From Manis javanica (lineage: Eukaryota; Chordata; Mammalia; Pholidota; Manidae), in NCBI RefSeq assembly GCF_040802235.1, contig NC_133166.1, forward strand, positions 1,550,001 through 1,614,000: a stretch of DNA of 64,000 bases, written 5' to 3'. Position numbers and translations under genes: made by a program. A model generated the notes under the pieces. That model made no database searches. It had not been told where the DNA came from and saw only the letters and a program-made list of their open reading frames with translations. This document shows positions 43,401-50,932 of this stretch, piece by piece. Position 1 is the stretch's first letter. Each line of letters opens with the position of its first letter.

Positions 43401-43988
43401 GAGGCCTCTAATTTGGGGGTTCCCAAGCTAGCTTCCCATCAGGACCTCTGTCAGTGTGTTGAAACTACAGATTCCCAGCGTGCTGACTCAGCACCTCTTG
43501 GCCTGGGCTCAGGACTCCATTTTTAACAAGCTCCCAGGTGACTTGGGAGGTGGCTCAGTCCTGATTCAATCCAGTGTCACCCAGTGTGGGGGTGCCCTCT
43601 CTAGCACCTCCTCCACACCCTGTTAGCTCCAACAGCCTCAGTGCTGGGGCTGCCCTTGCATGAGGCAGCAGCCACTGGTATTGTTCCAAGGGCTTTTTCT
43701 TACCTTGAACTGACAGTTGCCTCCCTGAAGCTGGTCTTCTCTGGAACAAACACAGCTGCCTTCTCCCTGGTTGGGGCTCAGGAGGGTGATGAGGGCGAGC
43801 AGGTACCTACTTGGCCCCATCTCTCTCTCCTTGCCCTAAAGGTGAATCTGGGCCTCCTGCTGTTCTCGCTCCTGGGATTCCTGCTACCTTCCTACCTCCT
43901 CTACTACCGTGCCCAGCTCCGGAAGGAGTACTCTGTCCCCTGGGAAGGCCCGCTGAAGGTGCCCAGCAGCCCTGAGGTGACTGCGTAG
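19339..43988 (+). CDS. SLC43A1: SLC43A1 (LAT3/POV1), sodium-independent large neutral amino acid transporter (14 coding exons)
   Basis: Facilitative uniporter for leucine, isoleucine, valine, phenylalanine and methionine at the plasma membrane; major facilitator fold with about 12 membrane helices. Coding exons: 19339-19492, 28040-28217, 28327-28382, 28513-28589, 34111-34203, 35807-35940, 36835-37013, 38070-38216, 38309-38344, 38545-38683, 40994-41135, 41380-41453, 43157-43280 and 43842-43988. They total 1680 nt, 559 residues plus TAG, the human length. All introns are GT-AG and every phase closes. The first membrane helix is in exon 2; an extracellular loop with NIT and NTT glycosylation sites opens exon 3; a long cytoplasmic loop fills exon 8. 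The start codon has A at -3 and G at +4. The largest introns (19493-28039 and 28590-34110) hold most of the L1 insertions. The frame is intact and I am very sure of identity. Confidence 0.97.
20230..20420 (+). repeat. MIR
   Basis: GGTTAGAATCCCAGCTTCTATC, GGTGACATTGACAAGTTCC and ACGGGAAGAATAATAATATG. Confidence 0.8.
20659..20716. repeat. 29-bp tandem duplication
   Basis: Two adjacent copies of a 29-bp unit starting AGAGATTAATGTTGGCA; they differ at two positions. Confidence 0.95.
20955..22069 (-). repeat. Old L1 (L1M), left part
   Basis: Poly(T) at 20960-20970, then AATCAACTTTATTGAAAA. Includes AATAATACTCCATTGTGTGG and AGGAGTGGAATCGGTGAGCC. The element continues at 23203. Confidence 0.9.
22082..23202 (-). 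mobile_element. Young L1 inserted into the old L1, with possible 3' transduction
   Basis: Flanked by the 12-bp duplication ACAAAAGTTCTT at 22070-22081 and 23203-23214. Outer poly(T)/ATT tail at 22082-22100, then about 60 bp not belonging to this L1 3' end, then a second A/T-rich stretch and GGTATTATTAATATACAC. 5'-truncated in ORF2. Confidence 0.88.
23203..23400 (-). repeat. Old L1 (L1M), right part
   Basis: TTGATGAAGTCCAGTCTG, GTCATGTTTAAGAAGTCATTTCG and TTTGGGCCATTCAGAGTTAA continue the ORF2 of the element at 20955. Confidence 0.85.
23750..24115 (+). repeat. Two MIR copies in tandem
   Basis: TAGGTAAAATGGGATCAATG near 23831 and TGCTGTGTGACCTTAGTCAAG near 23968. Confidence 0.85.
24340..24900 (-). 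repeat. Two MIR fragments
   Basis: GAAAGCTGAGACCTGATCAG...CCCATGGCTAATAAATAAGG at 24345-24535, and CCCCATTTCACAGATGAGATGAC at 24745-24900. Confidence 0.8.
25066..25190. repeat. AC/TATG simple repeat
   Basis: Alternating ACACATGCACATAC and TATATATGTATGTGTG stretches. Confidence 0.85.
25690..25905 (+). repeat. MIR
   Basis: TTTGGAGATTGTCCTGAGTTTGAATC and AGGATTAAGTGAGATTCTATATG. Confidence 0.85.
26093..26194 (+). repeat. Duplicate of the SLC43A1 exon 3 end, its splice donor and start of intron 3
   Basis: Aligns without gaps to 28193-28294 at a constant 2100-bp offset; I count 9 mismatches in 102 positions. It carries the last 25 bases of exon 3 and an intact CAG/GTGAGG donor. Similarity stops abruptly after TTCACAGG on the right. 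Confidence 0.93.
26400..27240 (+). repeat. L2 3' ends and a reverse MIR
   Basis: L2-like ends at 26400-26490 and 26820-26995 (CTTGTTTATTATCTAATATAAGCCC). A reverse MIR lies at 27135-27240 (GAGTTACTTGTTACACAGCTAG). Confidence 0.65.
27440..27605 (+). repeat. MIR
   Basis: GCCTCAGTTTCCTCATCTGAAG and AGTTAAGTGCTCAGTAAATATTGG. Confidence 0.9.
28040..28217 (+). CDS. SLC43A1: SLC43A1 coding exon (residues 52-111)
   Basis: Bounded by a CCTCAG acceptor and a GTGAGG donor. It carries the N-glycosylation sequons NIT and NTT in the first extracellular loop, helix 2, and the major-facilitator loop motif DRFGPR. Its 3' end and donor are duplicated 2.1 kb upstream (26093-26194). Confidence 0.95.
28327..28382 (+). 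CDS. SLC43A1: SLC43A1 coding exon (residues 111-130)
   Basis: A 56-nt exon between a TCCACAG acceptor and GTGAGA. It encodes the small-residue-rich helix segment [18 protein letters not shown]. Confidence 0.94.
28513..28589 (+). CDS. SLC43A1: SLC43A1 coding exon (residues 130-155)
   Basis: A 77-nt exon between a TTCCCAG acceptor and GTGAGT, ending in phase 0. It encodes the helix with the glycine-rich [10 protein letters not shown] segment. Confidence 0.95.
28672..28745. repeat. GT-rich microsatellite
   Basis: GTGTGTGTGTATGTGTGTG and a second GTGTGTGTGCG block. Confidence 0.8.
28746..28995 (-). repeat. L2 fragment, antisense
   Basis: GGCACTGGGGCTACAGCACAAACAG is the reverse L2 3' region. 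Confidence 0.7.
29200..29720. promoter_or_regulatory. Intronic CpG-rich block with CCAAT, GC boxes and a CTCGCGAG palindrome
   Basis: CpG-dense by eye in an otherwise CpG-poor intron. CCAAT at 29521-29525; GC-box-like CCCGCCCC at 29545 and ACCGCCCCCG at 29568; perfect palindrome GCTCGCGAGC at 29585-29594. Might be an alternative promoter or enhancer. Confidence 0.5.
30320..30408 (+). repeat. MIR fragment
   Basis: GGACCTCAGTTTTCTCATCTG. Confidence 0.75.
30423..33740 (-). mobile_element. L1 retrotransposon, 5'-truncated, 3.3 kb, antisense in SLC43A1 intron 5
   Basis: Retains the 3' UTR and the C-terminal two-thirds or so of ORF2 (reverse transcriptase and Cys-rich tail), broken into minus-strand frames at 30775-31017, 31209-31583, 32044-32646, 32664-32897, 32949-33308 and 33407-33655. 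The catalytic F-A-D-D box reads F-A-N-D (32500-32511). Flanked by CATCAGTGTTTCTT (30409-30422) and CATCAGTATTTCTT (33741-33754), a 14-bp duplication with one mismatch. It cannot move by itself. Confidence 0.93.
34111..34203 (+). CDS. SLC43A1: SLC43A1 coding exon (residues 156-186)
   Basis: A 93-nt in-frame exon (phase 0 at both ends) after a CCCCTAG acceptor. It encodes LPNMFGNLR and the following helix. It lies about 370 bases downstream of the 3.3-kb antisense L1. Confidence 0.95.
34410..34760 (+). repeat. L2 internal 3' fragment
   Basis: CAAGCTTTCTCAGCCGGTCTCC and CTACAGAATCAAGTCCATCC fit degraded L2. Confidence 0.55.
34761..35800. other. SLC43A1 intron 6 remainder, nothing recognised
   Basis: No protein-like open frame and no confident repeat apart from a MIR-like patch near 35640-35700. 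Confidence 0.5.
35807..35940 (+). CDS. SLC43A1: SLC43A1 coding exon (residues 187-231)
   Basis: Opens after CTGCAG with LLYDAG and encodes the helix around [15 protein letters not shown]. It ends at codon 231 (AC|G) before GTGAGT. Confidence 0.95.
36380..36605 (-). repeat. MIR
   Basis: GCTGATATGTGTCCAGTGCCCGC through GGTGACTTTCCTAAGGTCATAC. Confidence 0.85.
36835..37013 (+). CDS. SLC43A1: SLC43A1 coding exon (residues 231-291), central cytoplasmic loop
   Basis: Starts KKIKLRG, is polar and charged throughout with no membrane helix, and fits the long cytoplasmic loop joining the two halves of the transporter. Ends before GTGAGT at 37014. Confidence 0.95.
37440..37870 (+). repeat. Two MIR copies
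   Basis: GGGCCTTGAAGTCAGGAGAG near 37455, and GCCTCAGTTTCCTCATCTGTAAAATG near 37730 with CATAGTAAGTGCTTAATAAACAG. Confidence 0.9.
38070..38216 (+). CDS. SLC43A1: SLC43A1 coding exon (residues 291-340)
   Basis: Encodes [20 protein letters not shown] and the next helix, the first helix of the C-terminal half. Ends at GAGCACG before GTGAGG. Confidence 0.95.
38309..38344 (+). CDS. SLC43A1: SLC43A1 36-nt micro-exon (residues 340-352)
   Basis: Twelve codons between an AACAG acceptor and GTAGGG, reading [12 protein letters not shown]. The length matches the human exon as I recall it, but the residues differ at most positions. It sits in an extracellular loop. Confidence 0.92.
38545..38683 (+). CDS. 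SLC43A1: SLC43A1 coding exon (residues 352-398)
   Basis: Starts [14 protein letters not shown] and includes [11 protein letters not shown], the second-half counterpart of the major-facilitator loop motif. Ends AG before GTGACC. Confidence 0.95.
38710..39065 (-). repeat. Two MIR copies in tandem
   Basis: CCCCATTTTACAGATGAAGAAACTGAG near 38803 and CCTCATTTTGCAGATGAGGAAG near 38951. Confidence 0.92.
39075..39935. repeat. Old dispersed repeat interrupted by a second old repeat
   Basis: Outer repeat: GCTGTATAACAAATTACCCC...GGTCTGGCTCAGAG (39085-39225), then GGTTGCAGTCAAGCTGTGG...GGGGCCATCTTG (39580-39905). Inner repeat: GGTTGCTATAATACAATAC through GAATATTGAGACCATAG (39245-39565). Both are common mammalian repeats whose family names I cannot assign with confidence. 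Confidence 0.7.
40360..40865. repeat. MER5A-like hAT element split by an L1
   Basis: CAGAATGCAGATTCCTGGGCCC before, and GAACCTGCTTTCTAAAGAAAGG after, the L1. Confidence 0.75.
40450..40816 (-). mobile_element. Young L1 3' end, 5'-truncated
   Basis: TTTTTTTATTAAGGTATTATTGA onward; flanked by the perfect 13-bp duplication TGGAACCTGCTTT at 40437-40449 and 40817-40829. Confidence 0.92.
40994..41135 (+). CDS. SLC43A1: SLC43A1 coding exon (residues 398-445)
   Basis: Follows a TCTCAG acceptor and encodes [13 protein letters not shown] plus the hydrophobic helix [12 protein letters not shown]. Ends CTCCAG before GTACCT. Confidence 0.95.
41380..41453 (+). CDS. SLC43A1: SLC43A1 coding exon (residues 446-470)
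   Basis: A 74-nt exon between TTTCAG and GTGAGT, encoding [13 protein letters not shown] and a small-residue helix. Confidence 0.95.
41454..42049. other. SLC43A1 intron 13, left part, nothing recognised
   Basis: GC-rich, no repeat or exon recognised. Confidence 0.5.
42050..42895 (+). repeat. Long L2 LINE 3' region
   Basis: AAATGGTCTCCCTGCCTCTG, GATCTGGCCCCAAGGACCTC, CAGGGCCTTTGCACTTGCTAG, TCTCAGTTACTGCCTGG and CATAGTCGGAGCTCAATGAG follow the L2 3' consensus in order for about 850 bp. Confidence 0.92.
43157..43280 (+). CDS. SLC43A1: SLC43A1 coding exon (residues 470-511)
   Basis: Follows a CGACAG acceptor. Encodes [15 protein letters not shown], another conserved family segment, and the following helix. 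Ends at TGG before GTGAGA. Confidence 0.95.
43420..43545 (+). repeat. MER5A-like fragment
   Basis: CTACAGATTCCCAGCGTG and TTTTTAACAAGCTCCCAGGTG. Confidence 0.65.
43842..43988 (+). CDS. SLC43A1: SLC43A1 last coding exon (residues 512-559)
   Basis: Opens after a CTAAAG acceptor with the last membrane helix and ends in a short cytoplasmic tail and TAG at 43986-43988. Confidence 0.96.
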   Translation: MNLGLLLFSLLGFLLPSYLLYYRAQLRKEYSVPWEGPLKVPSSPEVTA

Positions 43989-44384
43989 ACCTCAAGGCCA
44001 AGTGAGCTGGATAACCGGCAGCCAAGGCCCGAGCCCCCAAAGGGAATGCCTCGTTTTTCTTTTCTACCTGTAACATACGCACAGAGCCAGGGGCCATGGA
44101 TTTATAAATACCAGAGAAGTTCTATTTTTGCAGGGACTTTCTAAAATGAGAAAAAATCCCTAAAAAAAACAATCCCCCCCACCCAAGCAATGCTCCATTG
44201 ACCGAAGATAGCCACTGTGCTAGAAGGACTGGGTCTTCTTCTCTCTCCCATTGGAGGAGACCAGGGTGTGGGCTGTCCTTTCTCTGGGCCTTCTTCCTAG
44301 GGGCGTGTCTCCTGGTGCCTTCCCAGGGCATGAAGGATCAGCAAACAGCTATCCCTAAGGTCCCTCCCAGCTGTGCAGTACCCA

Positions 44385-44450
44385 GGATGTGCATGCATGC
44401 ATATGTGTGTGCATGTATGCATGCGTGTATGTGTATGTATGTGTGTATAA
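44385..44450. repeat. Alternating purine-pyrimidine simple repeat in SLC43A1 3' UTR
   Basis: GTGCATGCATGCATATGTGTG, then GTATGTGTATGTATGTGTG. Confidence 0.9.
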
Positions 44451-44581
44451 CAACCTTCCCCTCTGAGGAAAGTGGCCTGAGGTACTGGCTATGTCCTAGA
44501 TGGGATGTGGGGGGTAAGCCCCTTCCAGGGGCTGGAGGGCGGGTTCCCTCCCTGGTGCTGTTTCTTGCAGGTCTCAGAGGA

Positions 44582-44587
44582 AATAAA
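44582..44587 (+). promoter_or_regulatory. SLC43A1 polyadenylation signal
   Basis: AATAAA about 0.6 kb past the stop, followed by TGGTGTGTGCCTGAGTTTGGGG, a good GU-rich downstream element. Confidence 0.75.
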
Positions 44588-45229
44588 AAGGGAAGTGAGA
44601 GACTACCTGGTGTGTGCCTGAGTTTGGGGGGGGGGTGTCTTCCCACACCGCAATCCTTCCACACCCAGCCTTGACTGGGCATTAAGTAGGACACCTGAAG
44701 TGCCAGCCTGTCCATCTCTGGCTGTCTGGCAAACCTCCCTGTTCTCAACCATGCCCTGTCCTCAGTGTCTGCAGGGAGTCTTGATCCTGCCCTCTGCTCC
44801 TGCCCACCCAACTTCCTAGGGTTTGGGGTATACCTGGGACGCTGGCCTTTTGCCATATAGGGGTTAGGGCAGGATGCTTTGGAAAGAATGCTAAGGGATG
44901 ACTCTCCTGCTTTGCTACCAAAGCATTCCAGGGCCAGTGTTGAAAGTAACATGTTTTTATAGTCTCCTGTTTTATCTTAAAACTTCATGTAAATGTTGAG
45001 CTTCAGTTTATACTGTATTTATATTTACTTTCAGCATTAAAGTGAGGCTTTAAAATTACCTCCATGAGGAAAGACACCATCCTTGAGGACAAGGGACCTT
45101 CCAGGATGATACACATTGTTTGTTGCAGTCTTAACACCTGTTTGTGCCCCTGACTCGTAACCCTTAGAGGCTAGAATAGGTCCAGAATGGAGGGACGGGG
45201 CAGGGAGGACACCTCCACTTGCTGAGGAT

Positions 45230-45680
45230 CTCATCTCCTCCGAACTCTAGCCCAGGAGGTTGGAATCTTCATGCTGTTTTGTAGATTGAGGAGAGCCCAG
45301 ACGGGTTAAGGCACAAGGCCAAGGACACACAGCTGAACTTGGATCCAGGCTAGTCTGATGGCTGGGTCCTGATCACAGGCCCACCAGGCCAAGCAGGGGC
45401 AGAAAGCAGGCCCCAGGCTCCTCGGCTGCTGTCTCAGGATTGAGAGTGACCTCAAAGGCCTTATCCACACCCCGTTCCCGACCCCACACCGCCAACATCA
45501 CAGAAAAGCTGTCCCTTTGTCTTAAACTCTCTTTATAAGTTAATGAAACAGACCTGCCCACGCATTTTACAGATGAGAAAACATGTGCAGAGGGGTCTGG
45601 AGACTTGGTAAAGTCACACAGCAGATCCCTTCTGAGCCTCTCCTTTTGGCTTCCAACACAAGTGCCCTTTTTGCAAAATA
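45230..45680 (-). repeat. Two MIR fragments
   Basis: TTGGATCCAGGCTAGTCTGATGG near 45340 and CATTTTACAGATGAGAAAACATG near 45563. Confidence 0.8.
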
Positions 45681-45829
45681 TTAAATGGGCATTGGGCAAC
45701 CCATTGGGCTGGGCGGGTTCCCAGAGGGTCTGCCCGGGTCTCACTGCGCTCTCTGTCCCGGACCTTGACTTTTTCCGAATAGTCTGATGGAGGTTGGTGG
45801 AGAGCGATGAATGCCAAGTGAGATCTCAC

Positions 45830-46850
45830 TAGACTGGGGTGCGGGCGCGCGGAGGACGCGGGCGGGTGCGCCCGGTACTCGGTGTGCCCAGCAGGGAGCG
45901 CTGCGTGGCTGTGGCTGGGCTGGGTGGGAGAATGGGTGGGGACGGCGAGCCGGGAAGGGAACCCCCACGCCCCTCCACACTCTCCCCTGCCCACCAGGCG
46001 GCCCGTCCTCCGTCTCCATCTCCAGACCCCTACCCTGGCTCGCTCTCCTGCCTTCCCCGATCCCCACCCTTTCAAGCACTATCTTGAAAGCCCCACCGAC
46101 CCTCCGGACGGAAGGAGGGGGTCTCCACGCTTGCCCCTGCCCGGCGGGGGCTGGGGACTGGGTGAGAGAGGCTGGCGGAAATCTTGCCCTCCTGGGGTAG
46201 GGGTGCCTCCTCACTCGCCCCTCCCGGGGTGGGAAACTTGGGGAGGGGGCTGGGCAGGGGCGGAAGCGAGCTGGAGCCGTTTGTCGCGGCGCTGCGGAGT
46301 GGAACAGATGGCTGGGGAGGGGAGAGGGGACGTGGCGGGGAGGAGGAGGGGGTGCGGGGGCCGGAGGATGAGGAACGGGGAATCTCGACGCCCCGAGTCT
46401 CCCAGGAGAAGCCCCCCTCCCTGTCTCTTCCCAGAAAGAGGGGCGGGCAAGCGCCTGCCTTATTCCCGGAGGGCCTTGGCCTCTGGCCTGTGGCGGACCC
46501 CTTTCGCGGTGGTGCGCCCTGGGGCGCCCCCCCCTACCCCTAGCGCCCCCGGCGCGGGCCAGGCCGGCGGGGTCAGGGCCGCGGGGAGCGGGCCGGGTCG
46601 CCAGGGTTAATGGGGCCGCTCTCCAAGGGGCGAGGGGGCGGCGGGAAGCGGGCTCCCGAGCCGGGAGCGAGTTCAGGGATCGTAAATAGCTGAAGGAAAA
46701 CGTGTTAATTGGAACTTTATGCAGATGAGCTGGGACTGGGGAGGGAGGAAGGGAGAAGGTCAGACGGGTGCTGGACCCCAGCCGAGCTCCGAGGGGAGGG
46801 GCGGAGGGCCCTGGCGGGGGGAGAGGGAAGGGTGTTTATCCGTAGGTCTG
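45830..46850. promoter_or_regulatory. Orphan CpG-rich block between convergent 3' ends
   Basis: CpG-dense by eye, with GGGCGGG-type boxes at several places, between SLC43A1 and RTN4RL2, both of which end towards it. At its right edge an A/T-rich island (46681-46730) contains GTAAATA, TTAATTGG and TATGCAGATGAG. No known first exon is recognised. Confidence 0.5.
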
Positions 46851-47259
46851 GGTTTTGAGAATCTGGGGAGGACCGCGCGTCCCTGGGCATGAGGTTTATT
46901 CCCTGACCATTTGCCCCAGAAATGGAAAAGACTTCTAGGGTCTCCACATCCCGAGTCCAGAAGCTCCGGGTCTCAGCTCGCCACGAGGGTGAGGGCACCC
47001 TGCAGGTGTCTGTTTCGACTTGTGGCTGCCTCCCTTGGGCCTCGCCGTCTCTGTGTCCCCAGTCCCCCGTCTGCTCGGTGTCCTCTTGCTTGCCTCCTCC
47101 GTCCTTTATCCCCATCCCTGACTGGAGCCTCTCCACACAGGAGTATTGTCTGTACCTTTCACCAAGTGGGCACGGCGGGCAGGATCCAACTTTTCTCCCG
47201 TTGTTCTCTCCCCTCTGCCCCCAGGGGCCACCCCGCCTTTGAGAAGGTCTGCCCTTCGG

Positions 47260-47350
47260 AGTGCCTTGTAAAACCTCTTTGATGCAGACTCCAGGCCCCC
47301 TTAGAGATCTGATTCAGCAGGTCTAAGGGCCCAGGAAGCTGCATTTTAGC
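47260..47350. repeat. MER5A-like fragment
   Basis: TGATTCAGCAGGTCTAAGGGCCC and AAGCTGCATTTTAGCAGC. Confidence 0.75.
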
Positions 47351-47795
47351 AGCTTCCCACCTAAATTGGATGTAAAAGACCTTCGCTTTTAGGAGCACTG
47401 CAGGAGTTCGTGGGCTGGAAAGACTGGACAAGCCCCTCCTCTCCCCCAACCCGTTCTCCATGCTCCTGAACTCACCTCCACTCAGTATGGCCATCTGGGC
47501 TTCTGGTGTGATAGGACCACGCAGGAAGAAGATGCCAGAAAGGAGGGAGGGAAGGAAAGAGAAAGGGGTGCGGGGGTGGGAAATGGGTCTGCACCTTCTC
47601 CCTTACATTCTGCCACCCCAGCCAAAGTTTCTAGGAAGGTCAAAAGATCTTGGGGTGAGGAATTTGGATCTTAGGAGGGAAATAGCAGAGCCAACCAAAG
47701 TCCCGTCTCCTAAGGAAAGGGCCAGAGGCACCTCTGGGGTTGGAAGAAGACAGGAGGGAGGCAAGACTTGAGGAAAGATACTAATAGCAAACATG
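47351..47795. other. No gene seen; purine-rich patches
   Basis: GGAGGGAGGGAAGGAAAG-type purine run near 47540; otherwise nothing recognised. Confidence 0.5.
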
Positions 47796-47965
47796 TAGGT
47801 CCCCTTTCTATGGGGCTATTGCACTTACTCCCCACAGCATCCCAATTTGGGCAGGCGCTATTGTCCCTAGGTTACAAGTGAAAAAGAAAAAAGAAAAAAC
47901 AGATGTTCAGAGAGGTTAAGTAACTTTCCCAAGGCCACACAGTAAGAGAAAGAATAATTAGATCA
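47796..47965 (-). repeat. MIR with an AAAAAG insertion run
   Basis: GTTCAGAGAGGTTAAGTAACTTTCCC, reverse MIR; A-rich run at 47880-47900. Confidence 0.9.
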
Positions 47966-48699
47966 TGCTCCCTTCTCCTTCCCCCAGATCATTTCTCCAG
48001 AGGCCACTGGGTAGCTGTCCCAGGCCTGCCCTCCCTGCCCCACCCTCGGGGGCAGTGGGGATGGGGAAGGGCAGTGCATCCAGAGATGAAAGGAGAGCTC
48101 GAGTTTCGGAACATCTGACAGGTCTGGCTGGAAGCATTAAGAATTTATGTGGAAACCTGACCCCAGCCGGACCTTGCGCCTGCCACCTGGGCTCTCCTGG
48201 CCTTGTGGCCTCTCAGGGCTGGTGGGCAGATGTCCCTTCAGCAGTGTCCTGGGAGCCCCAAGTCTGTGTTTCATAGGACAGGGGTCCTCTCGTGGATTAG
48301 GGATCTAAAATCAGGAACCAGCAGCTCAGAACACAGGACTGAGAGCTCTCCCCCTACTCTGAGTGTAAGAACCTTAGAGGCTTAAGGGCTTATGCCCCTT
48401 GTCATCTGGTGTCCTTCTATTCCTATCCCAGGTCAGAGATGCTCATACTTGATTTAGAACGACTCAAGTTTGGCTGTGATTCCCGAAGTGGCCAGTGGGG
48501 GGCAGCCATCTGCTTGGCGGGAGCCTGAGCCTGAGGCTCTAGGGCAGCTTTGAAGGGCAGTGAAAGAACCCCCATTGACAAGGTCAGAGAGATGCATCTG
48601 GGGGAGTGGGGAAGGGCTCTGGAATCTGACATCAGTGAGGAGAGGTTTCCTAGTTTCGGGGTGACTGAGGAGCTTTAGAGAGAACTGAAAGGAGGTTTG

Positions 48700-49110
48700 T
48701 GGGTTTCAAGTTGGGGGGTAATGATGGCCATCATAATACAATCATTCTAGGCTGGGGTAAAAATTTGGGATGAGGCCATGGGAGAAAAGGCTAGACAGGC
48801 AGTTGGGACCAGATTCAGAATGATCTTTGATGCTGTGTTAAGGTGTTTTATCTTTAACCTGCAGGCGATAGGAGTCACTGTGGGTTCCTGAGTAACATAA
48901 TGACATAATGCAAAATTGGTCAGATGAATTGGCCACCACAGGCCGACTGGGCGGGAGGGAAGGAGAGAGATTGAATGTAGGAAAACTAGAGAGGAGGTTC
49001 TTGCTATTTTCTCCTATTTTCTAGGCATTAGGTAATGAGATGGAGCAGGGAGGTGGTGGGGGTGGGGGGGATTTGGACAGGAAGGAATGAATGAGGGCTG
49101 GGAGGGGACT
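48700..49110 (-). repeat. L2-like fragment, antisense
   Basis: GATTCAGAATGATCTTTGATGC and TTTAACCTGCAGGCGATAGGAG resemble reverse L2. Confidence 0.5.
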
Positions 49111-49419
49111 GGGTCTGTGTGTAGATAGAGGAGAATGGAGAGGGGGAGGAGTTAGCTACAACTAGGCTGGGTGTCTGGCAGAGAAGAGAAGGCGGAATGT
49201 GGGTCCGCTCACAGAATATGGGAGGTGAATGAGTTTTGTTTCCTTCAGGGCTGGGGAGTCTTGGAAAAGTCCCTTCCCTTCCCTGGATAGGGGTTGGACT
49301 GGATGGCCTTGAAAGTCCCTCTTATTTCAGGGGGTGCTGTAAATCTGAGTTGTTTGGAGACGCTGAGGGTTTGTATGTGAGAACTCTCTGGAGGTGATCT
49401 CTATGTGGGGTCCCTTTGG

Positions 49420-49570
49420 AGCGGCTGTGCATGCATGTCAGCATTTGGGGTGCATCTGTCTGTTTGTGGGCTCGTGGGTGTTGGTGTGCTTGCACGTGCT
49501 CTGTAGCTCCGCTTTGTGTGAGTGTGTGTGAGAAAGCGCGTGAGCGTGGGTGTGCACGTGATGGGCGTCT
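49420..49570. repeat. GT-rich tract
   Basis: Interrupted TGTGTG and GTGTGC runs. Confidence 0.7.
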
Positions 49571-50930
49571 GTGGGTCTGTCTGGGCTGGTGGTGGTGGAG
49601 GAGGTGGGCCGGTGGAAGGAGGCACTGCTGTGGGCTTCCTGAGGCTCACACACTCTTCTTGCTCTCACTGTTCAGAAATAGCATCTGGACCAAAGGCGCA
49701 TGAATATTTCACAACGATAATTCTGTGACCTGGACAGCCTGCTTCTGATTTACCAGCATCCTCCCTCCCCTGCCCAGGCCCCAGCAGCCCCTCCCCCATC
49801 AGAACTCATGCCTGCCTGGCTTCAAAGCCAGCCTGACACAGGCCCATGGGCCCCCAGACTCTAAGCTAGTTGCTCTCACAGCCCCCCCACTCACCCACAC
49901 CCTTGTCCCAAGTCACCTGCCTCAGACCTCAGATGTTGGCTCCTCTCCATTTCTGCCCCCTCTTTTTGGCATCCTTTGACTTGTCTGGTCGGAGTCACAG
50001 AATCTCAGCGCCCCTTCTCCTTGCACCCTGGAATCTAGGTCTCCTCTCTTTCCCTTACCACCTCCAAAGTTAGATTCTTAATCCTAAATTTAAGCCATCA
50101 AAGTTCTTCCCAGTTGCTTCTGTCTGATGAGACTCAGCCCTAACCTCCATCCTAAGTCCTCCTTAGCCCAGGATCTTCTCTTTCTCCAGTCTCTCCTCCA
50201 CATACTGGAAAGCTTCTGGTCATACCTCAAGCCAGCAAGGTACCCCAACTTGGGATTCTTATCCTTCTGATCACCTTGGTCTCCCCTCTAACTGCTTCTC
50301 TGACTTGGTCCGCTCCTGGAGACTTCTGCCTCACAGAAGAGAGATTTGTCTACAGGATTGCTGTGAACAGCTTTGCAGGCTGTTCACTGCACAAGGGCAC
50401 TTGTGAGCTGTGCCCAGGGGGCAAATGTGAGCTGAAATGTAGCCTTAGACTCTGCTTATAATAAGGTGTTTGCTCCGGTTCCTCTGAGGAAGAGATGCCT
50501 TTTTCAGATTTGGCCAAAGCCATGTTTGGGCTGGCTGTGACCAGAAATGTCTGTTACTCCTCCTGCCACTCTGCTTACCTGAAGGGCCTTCGAGAGAGCC
50601 ATTAGCTGGGCTGGAGGCCTTCTCCAGGCTTAGCTCCTCAGGTGCCCACTTGTGTCTGCTGCTTCTGGACAGACTAGGAGGCGAGGTGCTGTCAGATGTC
50701 ACTGGCCTGCCTGGGACTCCAGGGGCATGTCCCCTTCCCTCAGGCTCCGGCTTCTTGTCATAGGGGGAACAGCGCCCACTTGCTCCAACCAGCAAGGAGT
50801 GCTCTGATGGCACGGCATCACTCCCCTTGAGCCAACCCTCCTGGCACTGAATCAGAGGCATCTAAACCCTCCTCCCACTTTTGAGGTTCTGAACCAACAA
50901 ATCTTACAAAAGAAGATAAAATAATAGAAT
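49571..50930. other. Intergenic tail between RTN4RL2 and the orphan CpG block, nothing recognised
   Basis: Pyrimidine-rich at 49740-50330. No gene or confident repeat. Confidence 0.5.
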
Positions 50931-50932
50931 TT

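Larger units (their letters stand above)
43989..44605 (+). other. SLC43A1: SLC43A1 3' untranslated region
   Basis: From the stop to just beyond AATAAA at 44582-44587, about 615 nt, consistent with the roughly 2.4-kb mRNA I recall for LAT3. It includes a purine-pyrimidine alternating run at 44385-44450 (GCATGCATGC, then GTAT-rich). A second possible signal, ATTAAA at 45036-45041, could give a longer form. Confidence 0.7.

Noticed and set aside
44338-44952. 204-codon minus-strand frame
   Set aside because: Includes the simple repeat of the SLC43A1 3' UTR in antisense (HTYIHIHAC-type); no protein family.
45882-46610. 242-codon plus-strand open frame in the orphan CpG block
   Set aside because: Proline/glycine/arginine-rich low-complexity translation typical of CpG-rich DNA; no recognisable domain or splice context.
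43989-50930. ATTAAA at 45036 as the main SLC43A1 poly(A) site
   Set aside because: The AATAAA at 44582 has a better downstream element and gives the expected mRNA size; the later site is kept only as an alternative.
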